A DNA stretch of 21,483 nucleotides from Chara braunii (GCA_003427395.1 BFEA01001149.1:97581-119063), one strand, 5' to 3'; positions 7,529 through 16,696 are shown, counted from the stretch's first letter. Translations and numbers: made by a program. Notes: generated by a model from the sequence alone, not told the origin.

Positions 7529-10500
7529 GTTAAACCCTGGGCTTGATTCCCCGTCCCCCACTCCCATCAGAGATGATGCACTGTTACTGAGTACCTTTAT
7601 GGAATCCCAAGATCTTATAGATGTGTACAGAACCATAAACCCAGATTCTGCGGGCTTCACATGGTTTGGACCCCGTCCCTCAAAAAATACACCACAGCCC
7701 AAAAGAAGGCTGGATTTCATATTGGCTAGAGGAGACCCTTGGGAAAGGTGTGTGTGGTCAGATATAAAGGTGGCCTCTGTCTCAGATCATCACCCAGTTC
7801 TCATGGATGTCCTGACCAAGGACTCAGTCGCTCATGAAAAACCACCTTATCGCCTGAACGTTCAAATTTTAAAAGATCCAGGTATCCCCCAATGGGTTAA
7901 GACGCAGATGAAGGACTGGCAATTAGCTAAAGACCTGTTCACAAATGAGGAACATTGGGTGGATGCGGGAATAGGGATCCTGCGCGCTGCCATGATTGAA
8001 TTCTCACGAATGAAAGCTGCCTCATGCAATTGGAAAGAAAAACAACTGTTAAATACAGTGGAACAAGCTGAGGCCTATACGGGTTCCGATCCCTTCCTGG
8101 AGTATGAGTGGTCTAGGAGGCGTTCTAAGGCCCTTGAAGAACTGGAAGCAATTGAAATCCGGAAAGAGGCAGATAGGCTAGAATGGCTGAAGGTTAGAGG
8201 GATTCTGGGATACGATCGTATGACTAAAGAAACCTTTAAATCTCTCATCTTGATCAGGGCCAAGCCTAGGATGAGGGAACTGTCACATCCATTTGCCATG
8301 GATGCCTCACTAGCAGTAGAGACCGAGGATCTCTGCAAATATGCTATGAAATATTTTAAAGACATAGTAACTACCAGAAGGCCATATGATAAATTTAGTA
8401 CAAATCTTGCTGAGCACCACAATTTTTGGGACCGTTCCACCAGATGAATATCCCCCCAAATCAGAAATGACTTGGACCAGCCCATCACAGTGGAGGAGGT
8501 CTCAAGGGCTGCACGAAAAATGGCACGAGGAAAATGTCCAGGTCCGGATGGTCTCCCCATTGAATTCTTCCTTTCAACATGGGAAGCTTTTGGTCAGTTT
8601 TTCTGTGATATTTTTAATAATACACTGGCAACAGGCACTCTGCCGAAAGGCATGGTTCAGGGAATGATATCACTTTTGTATAAAAAGGGGGACAAAAGGG
8701 AAATACAAAATTGGCGCCCCATCTCGGTCCTAAATGTGTCATACAAGCTATTGGCCAAAGTTCTTGCCCTGAGACTCGCCTCTGTTCTCCCGAACCTGGT
8801 GGGAGGGGAACAAGGGGCCTTTGTCAAAGGGAGATCAATCTTTGACAATATCTTGACGACAGTACAGGCCCTAGAAATAATTGGACAAGAGAAAAGAGAG
8901 GTAGCGGTACTCATGCTTGATATGGAAAAGGCTTATGACAAGGTCGGGTGGGCCTTTGTCAACACCTCTCTTCTTAACATGGGATTTGGGACTCAATTCA
9001 GAACATGGGTGCAAGCCATGTATGCCAGAGCCACTGCGACGGTGCTAGTTAATGGGAAACAATCAGAGGAATTTCCCCTCACCCGCTCCCTCCGACAGGG
9101 GTGTCCTCTGGCTCCGCTAATATTTGTCCTTCAATCGGAGACGTTACTGGACAATATTCGGAACAACCCAACAATTGTGGGCCTTCNCCTATCCTCTACC
9201 TTTCAGTGGAANGGGGGGGCGATTGNTGATGATCTAACGGTTGCCTGCGAGAATACTAGTACTAGTATGCNTGAGCTACGATATGTGTTAGATAGATATT
9301 GTGAACTATCGGAAGCCTCTATAAACTGGGATAAGTCTGTATTCCTTTTACCTCCCTCCCAAGAGCTCTGTGTGGATTGGGGTCTTCGTCAGGTCCCTAC
9401 TAACTCATCGGATCGCTTCTTGGGCGTACAAGTTTCACTCTCGGACTGCTCAAAGGTACAGGACAGCATTCTAGCAGATAAGGTGATTGCGAGAATTGCA
9501 AGTTGGGAGAGGCGGAGTCATCTGTCNNNGTTTGGAAGGGCTTTGGTCCTGTCTTCCTCANCCTTCTCCCTACTGTGGTTCCCGCTGACGGTTCATCTGC
9601 TGGGGGATGAAGCATACAAGAAGATTCGCTCAGCAGCAGCAAGGTACTTGTGGAAACCGGATGCTACCGGGGACCAGGGCTTCCTCTCTAAGGTGGCATG
9701 GGATGTGGTGGCTACGGCTCGAAAGAAGGGTGGNCTGGGTATTCTGGACCCTCTTCAGCAAAACATGGCGCTTCTGGCCAAATGGCCAGTCCAGGCTATG
9801 ATGGAGGAAGGGACAAAGCTCTGGATGTACATGGCCCAGTATATACTGGAACAGGAATGGGAACTAATAGATCATTCTAGAGTATGGCTCTGCATGCTTA
9901 TGCCGTCCTACACCAGTCGTCGTCCCAAGTCTAAGGTTTGGAGGAACATTCTTAACGCTTGGAACAAAATCAAGCCTAACAGTTGGTCCCCTCCTGGCAC
10001 CAAACAGGAGGTGTTAAATCAACTGTTATTCGACAACCCGTATATTATAGAACATGATGGTTCCCTTTTTGAGGCAGGAGGCCAGGCAGGTTGCTTCAGA
10101 AAAGCCTGGGTCAGGAAAAGAGTACTCCAAATCAGGGATATCTGGGACGCCGCAAAATCCTCCTACATAGACCTGTCAGAACTGAGAGCAAAGCTTCCGA
10201 GGCTGCATAATGTATCCGATCATCTAAAACAGTTGTCAGAAGCTATAGCGAAGGCATGGACACAGATGTTGCATGGGGACAAGGAAAATGCACAAGGAAC
10301 CTGGTTAAGAGACCAGAACCGGCCAAATCAGGTTCCGAGAGTGATGGGGCCGGCGTTACCCTCTGGGCAGATGGTACAGACTTGGCGGTCGCCAGGGTTG
10401 GCATCATCCATAGGTCAACTGAGAATGGAGCCGGGAGAGCTCAGGGTAGAAGATACTAGAATCTTCTCGGAGGTCAGGGTCCATACCCGGCTCTCCAAAC

Positions 10501-11320
10501 GAGGAAAAATGGTGGCCACACTGGTAGAGATGCAGATACTTATAGAGTGGAGCCCTTATTGTTGGGCTGGAAGGTGGCAGACAGGGAGAGCGGTCGGCTA
10601 CAAGAAATTCCTCTGCATCAATATCGTGCAAAGGTGGGAGTTTACATTCAACAAGCTAAGCTAACGAAGACCCCCACTGGGTTGGCCATGAAGAGAGCAA
10701 CTTCGCATCAGCTCCAAGGGGTGACTTCGCAGAATCTGCACAAGCTATGGAAGGGCCTTACTAAAATGCCAATACAGAAACATGCAGGATTAATGTGGAT
10801 CCAGTCCCTGTTAGTCACTGCCACGGCTACGTGGCTGGCTTCAAAGGGAATGGAAATCCCCACGACCTGCTTGCGATGCAATTGGGGCTGGGAAAAAATG
10901 GTCCACCTATGGCTATGCTGCCCGCTGGTAGACGAACTCATGATATGGTGGAAAAGGCACTGGAACCGCTTTACTAATGGAGAGATGGACTGGTCTGATG
11001 CATGGATGACCACAGGCTTTCTCCCACAAGAACTGAACTACAATGCAGCGCTGGGCTATGTAGCTATGGTATGCAGAGGCATTCTGATGGACACTATCTG
11101 GGCCGCCAGGAATGCCAAAGTTTTCAAGGGTGAGGAAGTTTCAACTATTCAGCAGCAACATCAGATCAGGAATAAGCTCCGCCAGGTCATCAAAGCGGAC
11201 TGGAACAGAAAAAATATTGTCTGGTTCCGGAAAACCTGGGCCAAAGACAATAGGTTAGCTTCGGTGAACCAGGAGGGGAAATTCCTTATTTGCTCTTGGC
11301 TGTCGGACACTCATGATTAG

Positions 11321-11641
11321 GAGAGTAAGGGGAGCCATAAGGAAAAGCTGTGCCGTCTCCCTCCTTCTCTCAGGAGCCGTTATAGGCTCCTTTTATGATG
11401 GCCCCTATTAGGCCAGTCTCAGAAGTAGTTGTACACAGAAAATAAGGGCTGATTTTGCCCATTGCAGTACTGAAATCTGCCTTTTTCATGCGCTTCATGG
11501 CAATTTTTTGGAGAGTTGTTTTTCGCCTCCTGTGAGGCAGGGACACTGAACCCGGTTTTCAGCAGGGGTTACTCCGGGTTGAATTGTGAGGTCCCCGGCC
11601 TCCCTTTGTTATGATTCTGGAATGAAAAGCTTCAACTTTCC
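11321..11641 (+). other. LINE 3'UTR with stem-loop
   Basis: No coding potential. It contains GCCTC-CTGT-GAGGC (about 11525-11538) and a larger stem AACCCGG (11549-11555) pairing with CCGGGTT (11574-11580). The second feature recurs in the unrelated LINE end at 14819-14851 (ACCCGG/CCGGGT), with the shared context GGGACGCTGGACCC. Such conserved 3' structure can serve as the template recognition site for the element's reverse transcriptase; that role is inferred. Confidence 0.6.
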
Positions 11642-11661
11642 AAAAAAAAAAAAAAAAAAAA

Positions 11662-11676
11662 AGAATCTGGCCGTTG
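11662..11676. repeat. Right target-site duplication of the full-length LINE
   Basis: AGAATCTGGCCGTTG, identical to 4005-4019, directly follows the A-tail. One or two A residues are shared between tail and duplication. Confidence 0.92.
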
Positions 11677-11751
11677 ATCTCTGTTATCTACTGTCAGTAT
11701 CGCTTAATTCGTGCAAGTGGGACCTAGCCCCAGATCGGAGGAGAGATCTAG

Positions 11752-11871
11752 GAGGGTTTTCTGTCGAAAGAGGGAATGTAGAGAATTTCCTGACATATGT
11801 CTAATTTCGTGATGTTTCGACATATGTCAGGAAATTCTCGACATTCCCTCTCTCGACAGAAAATCCCTCTT
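11752..11871. repeat. 120-bp foldback with about 50-bp arms
   Basis: 11752-11801 (GAGGGTTTTCTGTCGAAAGA onward to GACATATGTC) is the reverse complement, with few differences, of 11819-11871, leaving a 17-nt loop. The right arm continues directly into the MITE body at 11868-12180. The same subterminal sequence occurs in single copy at 15266-15345 in the related element, so the left arm here looks like an inverted duplication of that element's end. Confidence 0.8.
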
Positions 11872-12180
11872 CGCCACACAGCATGCCGAAGTGAAGAACT
11901 CACAAGTTCTGTGCACAAAAGAGACAAACTGCGGTGAAGATAGGACAAGAGTTGGTGTGTTCTCTTTTTCGACATTCGGGCAAGAATTCGACATCCCGTC
12001 CGAGGACTGTTGAAAATGTGCGAGCTGCAGGCTGGGAAACGAGCCCTTCTCGACAGGAGGTGTCGAAACATTTTCCCTGACAGCTCCTGAAATTTTTTTT
12101 TGCATCTCGGATTTCGACATGCTGTGTGGCGAGGAGAAAATGTTGAAAATGCAGTTTTCGACATTGGTGTGGCGAGGTCC
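11868..12180 (+). mobile_element. MITE, family A, second copy (right part)
   Basis: This 310-bp stretch matches 16131-16442 along its length (AGTGAAGAACTC, CAAGAATTCGACATCCC, CTGACAGCTCCTGAA, GGATTTCGACATGCTGTGTG). It ends in CATTGGTGTGGCGAGGTCC followed by TTA. The matching left terminus GGGCCTCGCCACACC is absent, replaced by the foldback at 11752-11820. It keeps the uninterrupted site CGCCACACAGCATG, which is the empty site for the element inserted at 15360-16130. Confidence 0.75.
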
Positions 12181-12183
12181 TTA

Positions 12184-12310
12184 GCACTAAGCAGCGTTAG
12201 CGCTGCGCTGAGCAGCGTTAATGCTTCACACAGCAGTCGAGCAGGGCAGGGCGCCGAGCAGGGACACGCTTATGCGACATTGCCACGCCCACCCTGCCAG
12301 GTCCTGGGGC
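12184..12310. other. GC-rich stretch with repeated AGCAGCGTTA
   Basis: AGCAGCGTTAGCGCTGCGCT and AGCAGCGTTAATGC form imperfect direct and inverted repeats. No reading frame of note. Confidence 0.4.
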
Positions 12311-12411
12311 TATGGCAGCCCGAGGGAAAAGTATCGTAGTTTCCACCTCCTCCTTTAGTGGGGGAGGGAGTGCCTTTGCACCCGGAGCTATGATATCCTG
12401 GCAGCCCTACA

Positions 12412-12735
12412 ACGGCATACCTTACCTATTACACCAATTACACCAATTCGAGGAAACAAGCAGCTACACTGTAGACACAAGGTTGGCAGCAGCGTCATCG
12501 GAAGCAGTGGGGGGGCTTGCGATGGTGGTGGGAGTGTTGTAGACATTGCTGAGGAGACAACGTGAGGCACTCTATGTTTGGCCGTGCTGGGGTTTCCATA
12601 CCCTACCTATGCCCAGTCGACTCTCCAAGGCGGATCCATAGACTACTTGAAGTTTGGCAGCAGCGTCAGGGGAAGCAGTGGGAGAGCTTGCTACGGCTGT
12701 GGGAGTGCTGCTCACACAGCCAAGGAGACAACGTG
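12412..12735 (+). pseudogene. Duplicated zinc-knuckle-like coding segment
   Basis: An 82-bp block at 12483-12564 recurs at 12654-12735 (both start TTGGCAGCAGCGTCA and end GGAGACAACGTG), with weaker similarity extending about 70 bp further upstream in each. In one frame the second copy reads SSGRACYGCGSAAHTAKE, close to the start of a retroviral-type CX2CX4HX4C knuckle, though the last Cys is displaced. In the first copy the same frame gives ACDGGGSVVDIAEE, with Cys and His lost. Repeated knuckles on Ser/Gly-rich linkers occur in plant nucleic-acid-binding proteins such as the C-terminal tail of topoisomerase 3-alpha. I cannot assign a gene; this is more likely a remnant. Confidence 0.4.
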
Positions 12736-12839
12736 CTTCGGGATATACCTGGGTCTGTTTGGTATATTAGATTCTTGCTCTGATATAGGTCTGCTGAAGA
12801 CGCTCATTTACTGGTATGTACTCACCGTTTTGGACTAGA

Positions 12840-13560
12840 TTCCTCGAGCCTCAAGGCTGTAGTTCCTCTGTGTTTAAACCAGAAGTTTTATGTTGTCGGG
12901 TATTTGTTTTTCAGTCGGTCCTCGACTTGCTTCATGTGAATTTCAGAAGCCTTGCGTGTTTTTACTGCTACAGCAGTATCTAATGGAGTCATGAGTGAGC
13001 AAAGTAAATGTAGTACCTAGCTACTTATGTAGGTTGGATTCTTTGTCCAGCACAAGGGCTTACTCCGGTCCTCTCATGTTGAGCAATGATCAGGACAGAC
13101 GGCAGAATGCGTACTTTAGGGTTTCTCGCACATCTTCAGTCCGGGTGCTCATGGCCCTGTATCTGGACATTTTGTAAGGATAGATTCATGTTTTCTCGTG
13201 GTCTTTCCCTTACTCACTTCGTCTAATGACTGCATACTCTTGGATGCTTCATCCACCAAGTACTAAGAGAGGAGGAGAGGTGCAGAGGTGCGGACTGCTT
13301 TTCGGCTGTCCACTTCGTGTCCTCCACTTGGTCAATACCTACTAACTTTGCTGATACCCTTGTGTAGCCCTACATATAGACTAGATTCATTTCTTCTCCA
13401 CACCTTGTCTCCTGTGCTCCTTTAATTGATTTCTTGGCCTGTGCTGCTCGGACTTTGGATAGATTCATTGATTCTTCACCTTGTTGCATCTCTCTTCCTG
13501 CATATAGAGACATCACGGGATATTTTAACTTTAATTCGTCTGCTTTTTACTTCGCTCTGT
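12840..13560. other. Stretch without recognisable gene
   Basis: T-rich sequence with scattered TAGATTCAT phrases (about 13180, 13385, 13460). No long frame, repeat unit or RNA gene is recognisable. It could be intron or decayed transposon. Confidence 0.4.
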
Positions 13561-13568
13561 CTGGGGAC

Positions 13569-13655
13569 AGACTTTAGGGCGCACTCATGATTGTGGGAAA
13601 TTTGGTCCTGAGGCAGATTAGACTTTAGGGCGCATTCACGATTGTGGGATATTAG
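13569..13655. repeat. Two direct repeats with 51-bp period
   Basis: AGACTTTAGGGCGCACTCAT at 13569 recurs as AGACTTTAGGGCGCATTCAC at 13620. Similarity continues for about 35 bp (GATTGTGGGA). Confidence 0.85.
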
Positions 13656-13768
13656 CGGGTCTGCTTTTCCTTTATGATTTTTGTTTCCCTTCTCATCTCA
13701 TCTCTTCTCATCTCCTTTCCTCTAAAATCGGGTCCCGGATTTCTTTTCGTTTCGAACTTGCACCCTTG

Positions 13769-13964
13769 TTAAACCACCAGTACTTGGCCCATATATCGGC
13801 CGCGGGCCTTAGCGTTAACGCTACACGAAGTTCACGCTTCGGGCAACCGGACCTAGAAGGCTGGCACCGCCAGCCTTTCCGAAAACAAAAATGGAATTGG
13901 TGCTTCGGCGGCTGGGCACTTCCAGGCTCGGCTGCGATAGCTGGGCCAAGTACTGGTGGTTTAA
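13769..13964. mobile_element. MITE with TTAA flanks, copy 1
   Basis: The element is 13773-13960 (188 bp) between TTAA at 13769-13772 and 13961-13964. The terminal inverted repeats are perfect over 19 bp, ACCACCAGTACTTGGCCCA and its complement. The interior is GC-rich with hairpins (AAGGCTGGC-ACC-GCCAGCCTT and AGCGTTAACGCT). No coding capacity. A TTAA target is typical of piggyBac; a TA target with AACCACCAG ends (Tc1/mariner type) fits equally well because the flanks are palindromic. Confidence 0.85.
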
Positions 13965-14065
13965 GGAGTTTTTCTCTGCTTATAGCTGCAGCCATACTAT
14001 CGAGACAGGGATGCAGGTTTGGGAGTTTTAGAGTGACTCAGAGGGAATCTCTTGGAACTACTAGC

Positions 14066-14620
14066 AGCGGCGCCACCTGGAGCAGTGACAGTGCAACGAG
14101 GGGCGGTGGGAACGCTAATGCTACTGGTCAGGTGGTAAGTGAGAACCGGTGAAGAGCAAACTTGAGTTGTTCCCATTGTGATCAATATGCCATGAAGATC
14201 CAAGGGAGCGTGGTGGGAAACCCGTCATGGCAGCTCGGGCTCTTTACAGGGTGTTTGGAAAGCCATAATGAGAGAGTAGCCCTGATGGAGAAGAGGGATT
14301 TTGTTGGTGTGATGATCAAGCTGGCATACGACTTCGCCGTGGCTCCTAGGTCTTTAACAGTAGATTTGGTCTTGTGGATCAGATATTGACATTGGTGTTT
14401 TGCTTTGTGAGTACTGTTAACAGAGGCAGTGTGGGTAGCGGCACTACGGAGGCAGTGTGAGTCCTACCGGCAGTGGTGGGAACGCTCCTTGCTTGTAATT
14501 AGCATAAATAGGGTCGGAAGCAAACTTGAACTGTATCCATAGTGATCTTGGTCCGTTGATTGATATTGTTACCGAAGATCCAAGGGTGCGTGGTGGGAAA
14601 CCCGTCTTGGCGGTTCAGGC
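14066..14620 (+). pseudogene. Duplicated GRF-like zinc-finger exon remnants
   Basis: Segment 14066-14240 recurs, diverged, at 14434-14620. Shared blocks are AGCGGC, GGTGGGAACGCT, AGCAAACTTGA and the strongest, GAAGATCCAAGG-GCGTGGTGGGAAACCCGTC-TGGC. In one frame the shared block reads KIQGSVVGNPSWQLG in copy 1 and IQGCVVGNPSWRF in copy 2. A GNPxWxF core with a downstream GFCWCDD (about 14290-14315, first copy) resembles GRF-type zinc fingers. Preceding Ser/Gly/Thr-rich sequence (SATRGGGNANATGQ) looks like a linker. Together with the knuckle remnants at 12.4-12.7 kb this could be a decayed or intron-split zinc-finger gene; frames are not continuous. Confidence 0.4.
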
Positions 14621-14699
14621 TTCCTCGAGATTACAGATCTGTACTTGGTCTCTTTTCTGTAAGATCTTGAAGCGAAGCTGGGTAAGGCTCCCTGAGAGA

Positions 14700-14908
14700 T
14701 TAGCAGGAACATGAAGTATTCAGTAGTTCTTGGCTATTTTGCTCCTTCTGTTCTGGATTCCTAGAAATTTTGCTCCATTTGCTTACTTTCTTTGTAGTTG
14801 CAGACCATGGGACGCTGGACCCGGCTTCCAGCACAAGCTTCACTACCGGGTTGAGATGTTGAGGGATTCCCAGCCTCATTCAATTACTTTTATAATTTAA
14901 GCTGGGAC

Positions 14909-14947
<39 letters not shown>
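14700..14947 (+). mobile_element. 3' end of a second L1-type LINE, 5'-truncated
   Basis: The stretch GGGACGCTGGACCCGGCTTC...ACTACCGGGTTGAG (14810-14855) matches the 3'UTR of the full-length LINE at 11540-11582 in order and spacing, including the ACCCGG/CCGGGT stem. It ends in a 34-base A-tail (14914-14947). The 5' limit is uncertain and I could not find its target-site duplication. Confidence 0.65.
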
Positions 14948-14949
<2 letters not shown>

Positions 14950-14984
14950 AGAAGAAAGGAATCTATCCTAAATCCCTGGCAGGT

Positions 14985-15184
14985 CCATTTCAACAAGGAC
15001 TAGGTGGGATCACGGCTTGTAGAGATTGTTTCCCCGACGGCCATCCACTCAGCCAAGTTCTTTTTTTTTTGGTGCACTGTAGCAGTGAGAAATGAACGAC
15101 CGGTTTCATGCTCGACGACCCCCGTCCGAAGCGGCGCGTTAACGGCCACGTCGGAAATTTGTAGCTGGGCGAGGTACTGGTGGT
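14985..15184. other. Unassigned, with end of a TTAA-family MITE
   Basis: At about 15160-15184 the sequence AGCTGGGCGAGGTACTGGTGGT matches, with gaps, the right end of the MITE at 13773-13960. Upstream GCGTTAACGG also corresponds to its interior. The left end and flanking TTAA are not seen, so this is a fragment. The remainder is unassigned. Confidence 0.4.
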
Positions 15185-15522
15185 GCAGAGATGCAGAAAA
15201 GCTCTTCAATCTTGGATTTCTGGACTTTTCCAGGAACACGTCTAGACTCAGGGCCTCGCCACACCAATGTCGAAACATCACGAAATTCGACATAAGTCAG
15301 GAAATTCTCTACATTCCCTCTTTCTACAGAAAAACCCTCCTCGGAGTCCTCGCCACACAGGCCCTAGTTGCACTACTCGCCATACGCCAAGTTTGGCGAG
15401 CAGGCGCCTTGTTGCACTTACTCGCCAACCAAACTTTGCGAACGCAAAATGTGTCAGACGGCTTGCCACACGGTAGACACAACTTGTGGAGAGTGAATTC
15501 GGTTTCCTCGCCTGCGCACGGC

Positions 15523-15562
15523 GGTTTGTGGAGGGTGGTGGTCCTAGGACCTCTCCACAAAC
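15523..15562. repeat. 40-bp hairpin inside MITE B
   Basis: GGTTTGTGGAGG pairs with CCTCTCCACAAACC around GTCCTAGGAC, itself a palindrome. Confidence 0.75.
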
Positions 15563-15654
15563 CAACTTTCTGGGAGAGTGCAGGGCTTCACCAGTAGACA
15601 TCAGTTAGACAAAAAATTTGAACTTTTCTGTAAAAGAAATGTAGCGGCCAGTAA

Positions 15655-16029
15655 GGGCCTCGCCACACCACAGTCGAAAGGCCAAAAAATTTGATGGCTG
15701 TCAGAACAAATTCGACAGCCTCCATTCGACAGTTTGCCCCCCCCCCCCTTCGCCACACAGCACTGTAGAGTGCACACACTTGTGAAAGCAAGATGGAAAA
15801 AGGCGAAAGCGCCTGAGGGTACGACAAGCATCAGTCCATCCCGACCTTACCCCCACTCACGAAATTTTGAAGCGAAGTTGATGGCGCAGCCGAGGAGTGT
15901 TGAAAGCATCGGAGTAGCAGGCATTCTCTTACAACTTGCAAATCTTCTTCCCGTCTCCGACTTGAACAGCCTGTGTGGCGAAGAGGAACTGTCGAAAACT
16001 GCATTTTCGACAGTGGTGCGGTGAGGCCC
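15655..16029. mobile_element. MITE family C inserted in B, with TAA target duplication
   Basis: Left end GGGCCTCGCCACACCACAGT (15655); right end GACAGTGGTGCGGTGAGGCCC (to 16029). Flanks TAA at 15652-15654 and 16030-16032. The 375-bp element has a second, inner inverted pair, TTCGCCACACAGC (about 15750) and CTGTGTGGCGAAG (about 15969), and a right-end hairpin CTGTCGAAAA-CTGCA-TTTTCGACAG. A CCACTCAC...GATGGCGCAGCCG stretch (about 15850-15892) resembles 3207-3253 outside any MITE. No transposase. Confidence 0.85.
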
Positions 16030-16540
16030 TAAGTGCAACCAGGCTTCGAGTTGGACACGATTCTCAGTTTTTTCACTCTCCATGCATCCGCCACGAAATG
16101 TGACAGATGGCGAGTTGTGCAACCAGGCCCACAGCATGTCGAAGTGAAGAACTCGCAGTCCAATGCACAAAAGAGACAAAACTGGGGTGAAGATAGGACA
16201 AGCCTTGGTACATTCTCCTTTTCTACGTTCGGGCAAGAATTCGACATCCCATCCCAGGACTGTTGTAAATGTCCGCATTGCAGGCCTGAAGTGGAAACGA
16301 GCCCTTCTAGAGAGGAGGTGTCGAGTAGAAACCCTTTCCCTGACAGCTCCTGAATTTTTTTCGCGTCCCGGATTTCGACATGCTGTGTGGCGAGGAGAAA
16401 ATGTCAAAAAATGCAGTTTTCTACATTGGTGTGGCGAGGACCTCAGTCGTTCAATCCAATCCATGTTGCTAGTGGGACCTTGCCCCCGAGGACTGTTGAA
16501 AGCATTGAAATAAATTGTGAGAGAACAACCTAGCTGGGGG

Positions 16541-16665
16541 GTGGACCCACTAGCAAAGAGGATCCGATCGAATGCCCGAATCTGGACGTGCTTGAGGATA
16601 GGTGCAGGAAATCGAGATTGAACTGCTATTCTGCATCTCTGCGTAAAACACATCCAGATTCTCCC

Positions 16666-16696
<31 letters not shown>

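Larger units (their letters stand above)
6838..11320 (+). pseudogene. LINE ORF2: endonuclease-reverse transcriptase polyprotein, broken
   Basis: ORF2 nicks the target and primes reverse transcription. It begins MRTLSRGDKAKGLVTDYL, resembling an EEP start (M-K-x-L-S-W-N-x-R-G) that has lost the WN residues. A block at 6897-6990 in another frame (SYLEGKRRKAGAA) fits the EEP G-RAGGVA region, so the frame is shifted. The GDFN motif is missing exactly at the adapter artefact. The EEP C-terminus is clear: RRLDFILAR and SDHHPV (about 7782-7799). TGA at 8445-8447 interrupts one continuous frame before the RT. RT motifs: GPDGLPIEFF, KGDKREIQNWRPIS, catalytic LDMEKAYDK (about 8915-8940), RQGCPLAP (about 9093-9116) and IXDDLTVA with the two Asp at 9228-9233. 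A frameshift near 10250-10330 and a TAG at about 10456 lead into the final frame with CLRC...HLWLCC (about 10868-10930), a zf-RVT CCHC. Ends TAG about 11318. Confidence 0.9.
4020..11661 (+). mobile_element. Full-length L1-type LINE retrotransposon, decayed
   Basis: The element spans 7642 bp as assembled, including a 250-bp artefactual duplication plus adapter. Order: 5'UTR (4020-4382), ORF1, overlapping ORF2, 3'UTR (11321-11641) and A-tail from 11642. It is bounded by a perfect 15-bp target-site duplication. ORF1 has a DUF4283-like domain and zinc knuckle; ORF2 has an apurinic-type endonuclease, reverse transcriptase and a C-terminal CCHC zinc finger, the set usual for plant L1-type LINEs. 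Three in-frame stops and at least two frameshifts make it non-functional as assembled. Runs of N at 6130-6146, 9187-9271, 9527-9561 and 9734 mark low-confidence consensus, probably from collapsing several copies. Confidence 0.93.
15360..16130. mobile_element. MITE family B inserted in A, with ACA target duplication
   Basis: Left end GGCCCTAGTTGCACTACTCG (15360); right end CGAGTTGTGCAACCAGGCCC (to 16130), inverted with a few mismatches. Flanks are ACA at 15357-15359 and 16131-16133. The related copy near 11870-11883 reads CGCCACACAGCATG uninterrupted, showing the pre-insertion site. Minus element C and its duplication the element is about 390 bp. The interior has CTCGCCA/TGGCGAG motifs and a hairpin at 15523-15562. 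Confidence 0.8.
15251..16442. mobile_element. MITE family A, interrupted, with TCA target duplication
   Basis: Left end GGGCCTCGCCACACCAATGT at 15251; right end ACATTGGTGTGGCGAGGACC finishing at 16442. The 3-bp flanks TCA (15248-15250) and TCA (16443-16445) are direct repeats. Without the insertion inside it, the element would be about 420 bp. Its interior matches 11819-12180 in the same order. It is non-coding; frames here are shadows. Confidence 0.8.
15185..16486. mobile_element. MITE family D, outermost host of a nested stack
   Basis: Parts 15185-15250 and 16446-16486 together align with the D elements at 17886-18034 and 19743-19908: GCAGAGATGCAGAAAAGC, TTCAATC, TTTC, AACACGTC then TTCAATCCAATCC and GCTAGTGGGACC. 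The intervening 1.2 kb is element A plus its duplicated TCA. The left terminus of D is not preserved. Confidence 0.65.

Noticed and set aside
10256-10459. RNase H domain between RT and zinc finger
   Set aside because: The DGAGVTLWADGTD stretch is suggestive, but no further catalytic Asp/Glu pattern can be followed and the frame is broken.
13558-13655. CRISPR-like spaced repeats
   Set aside because: Only two imperfect copies with one spacer, in eukaryotic repeat DNA.
15847-16653. 268-residue minus-strand frame
   Set aside because: It crosses the boundaries of elements C, B, A and D, each separately delimited by inverted ends and target duplications, so it cannot be a conserved gene.
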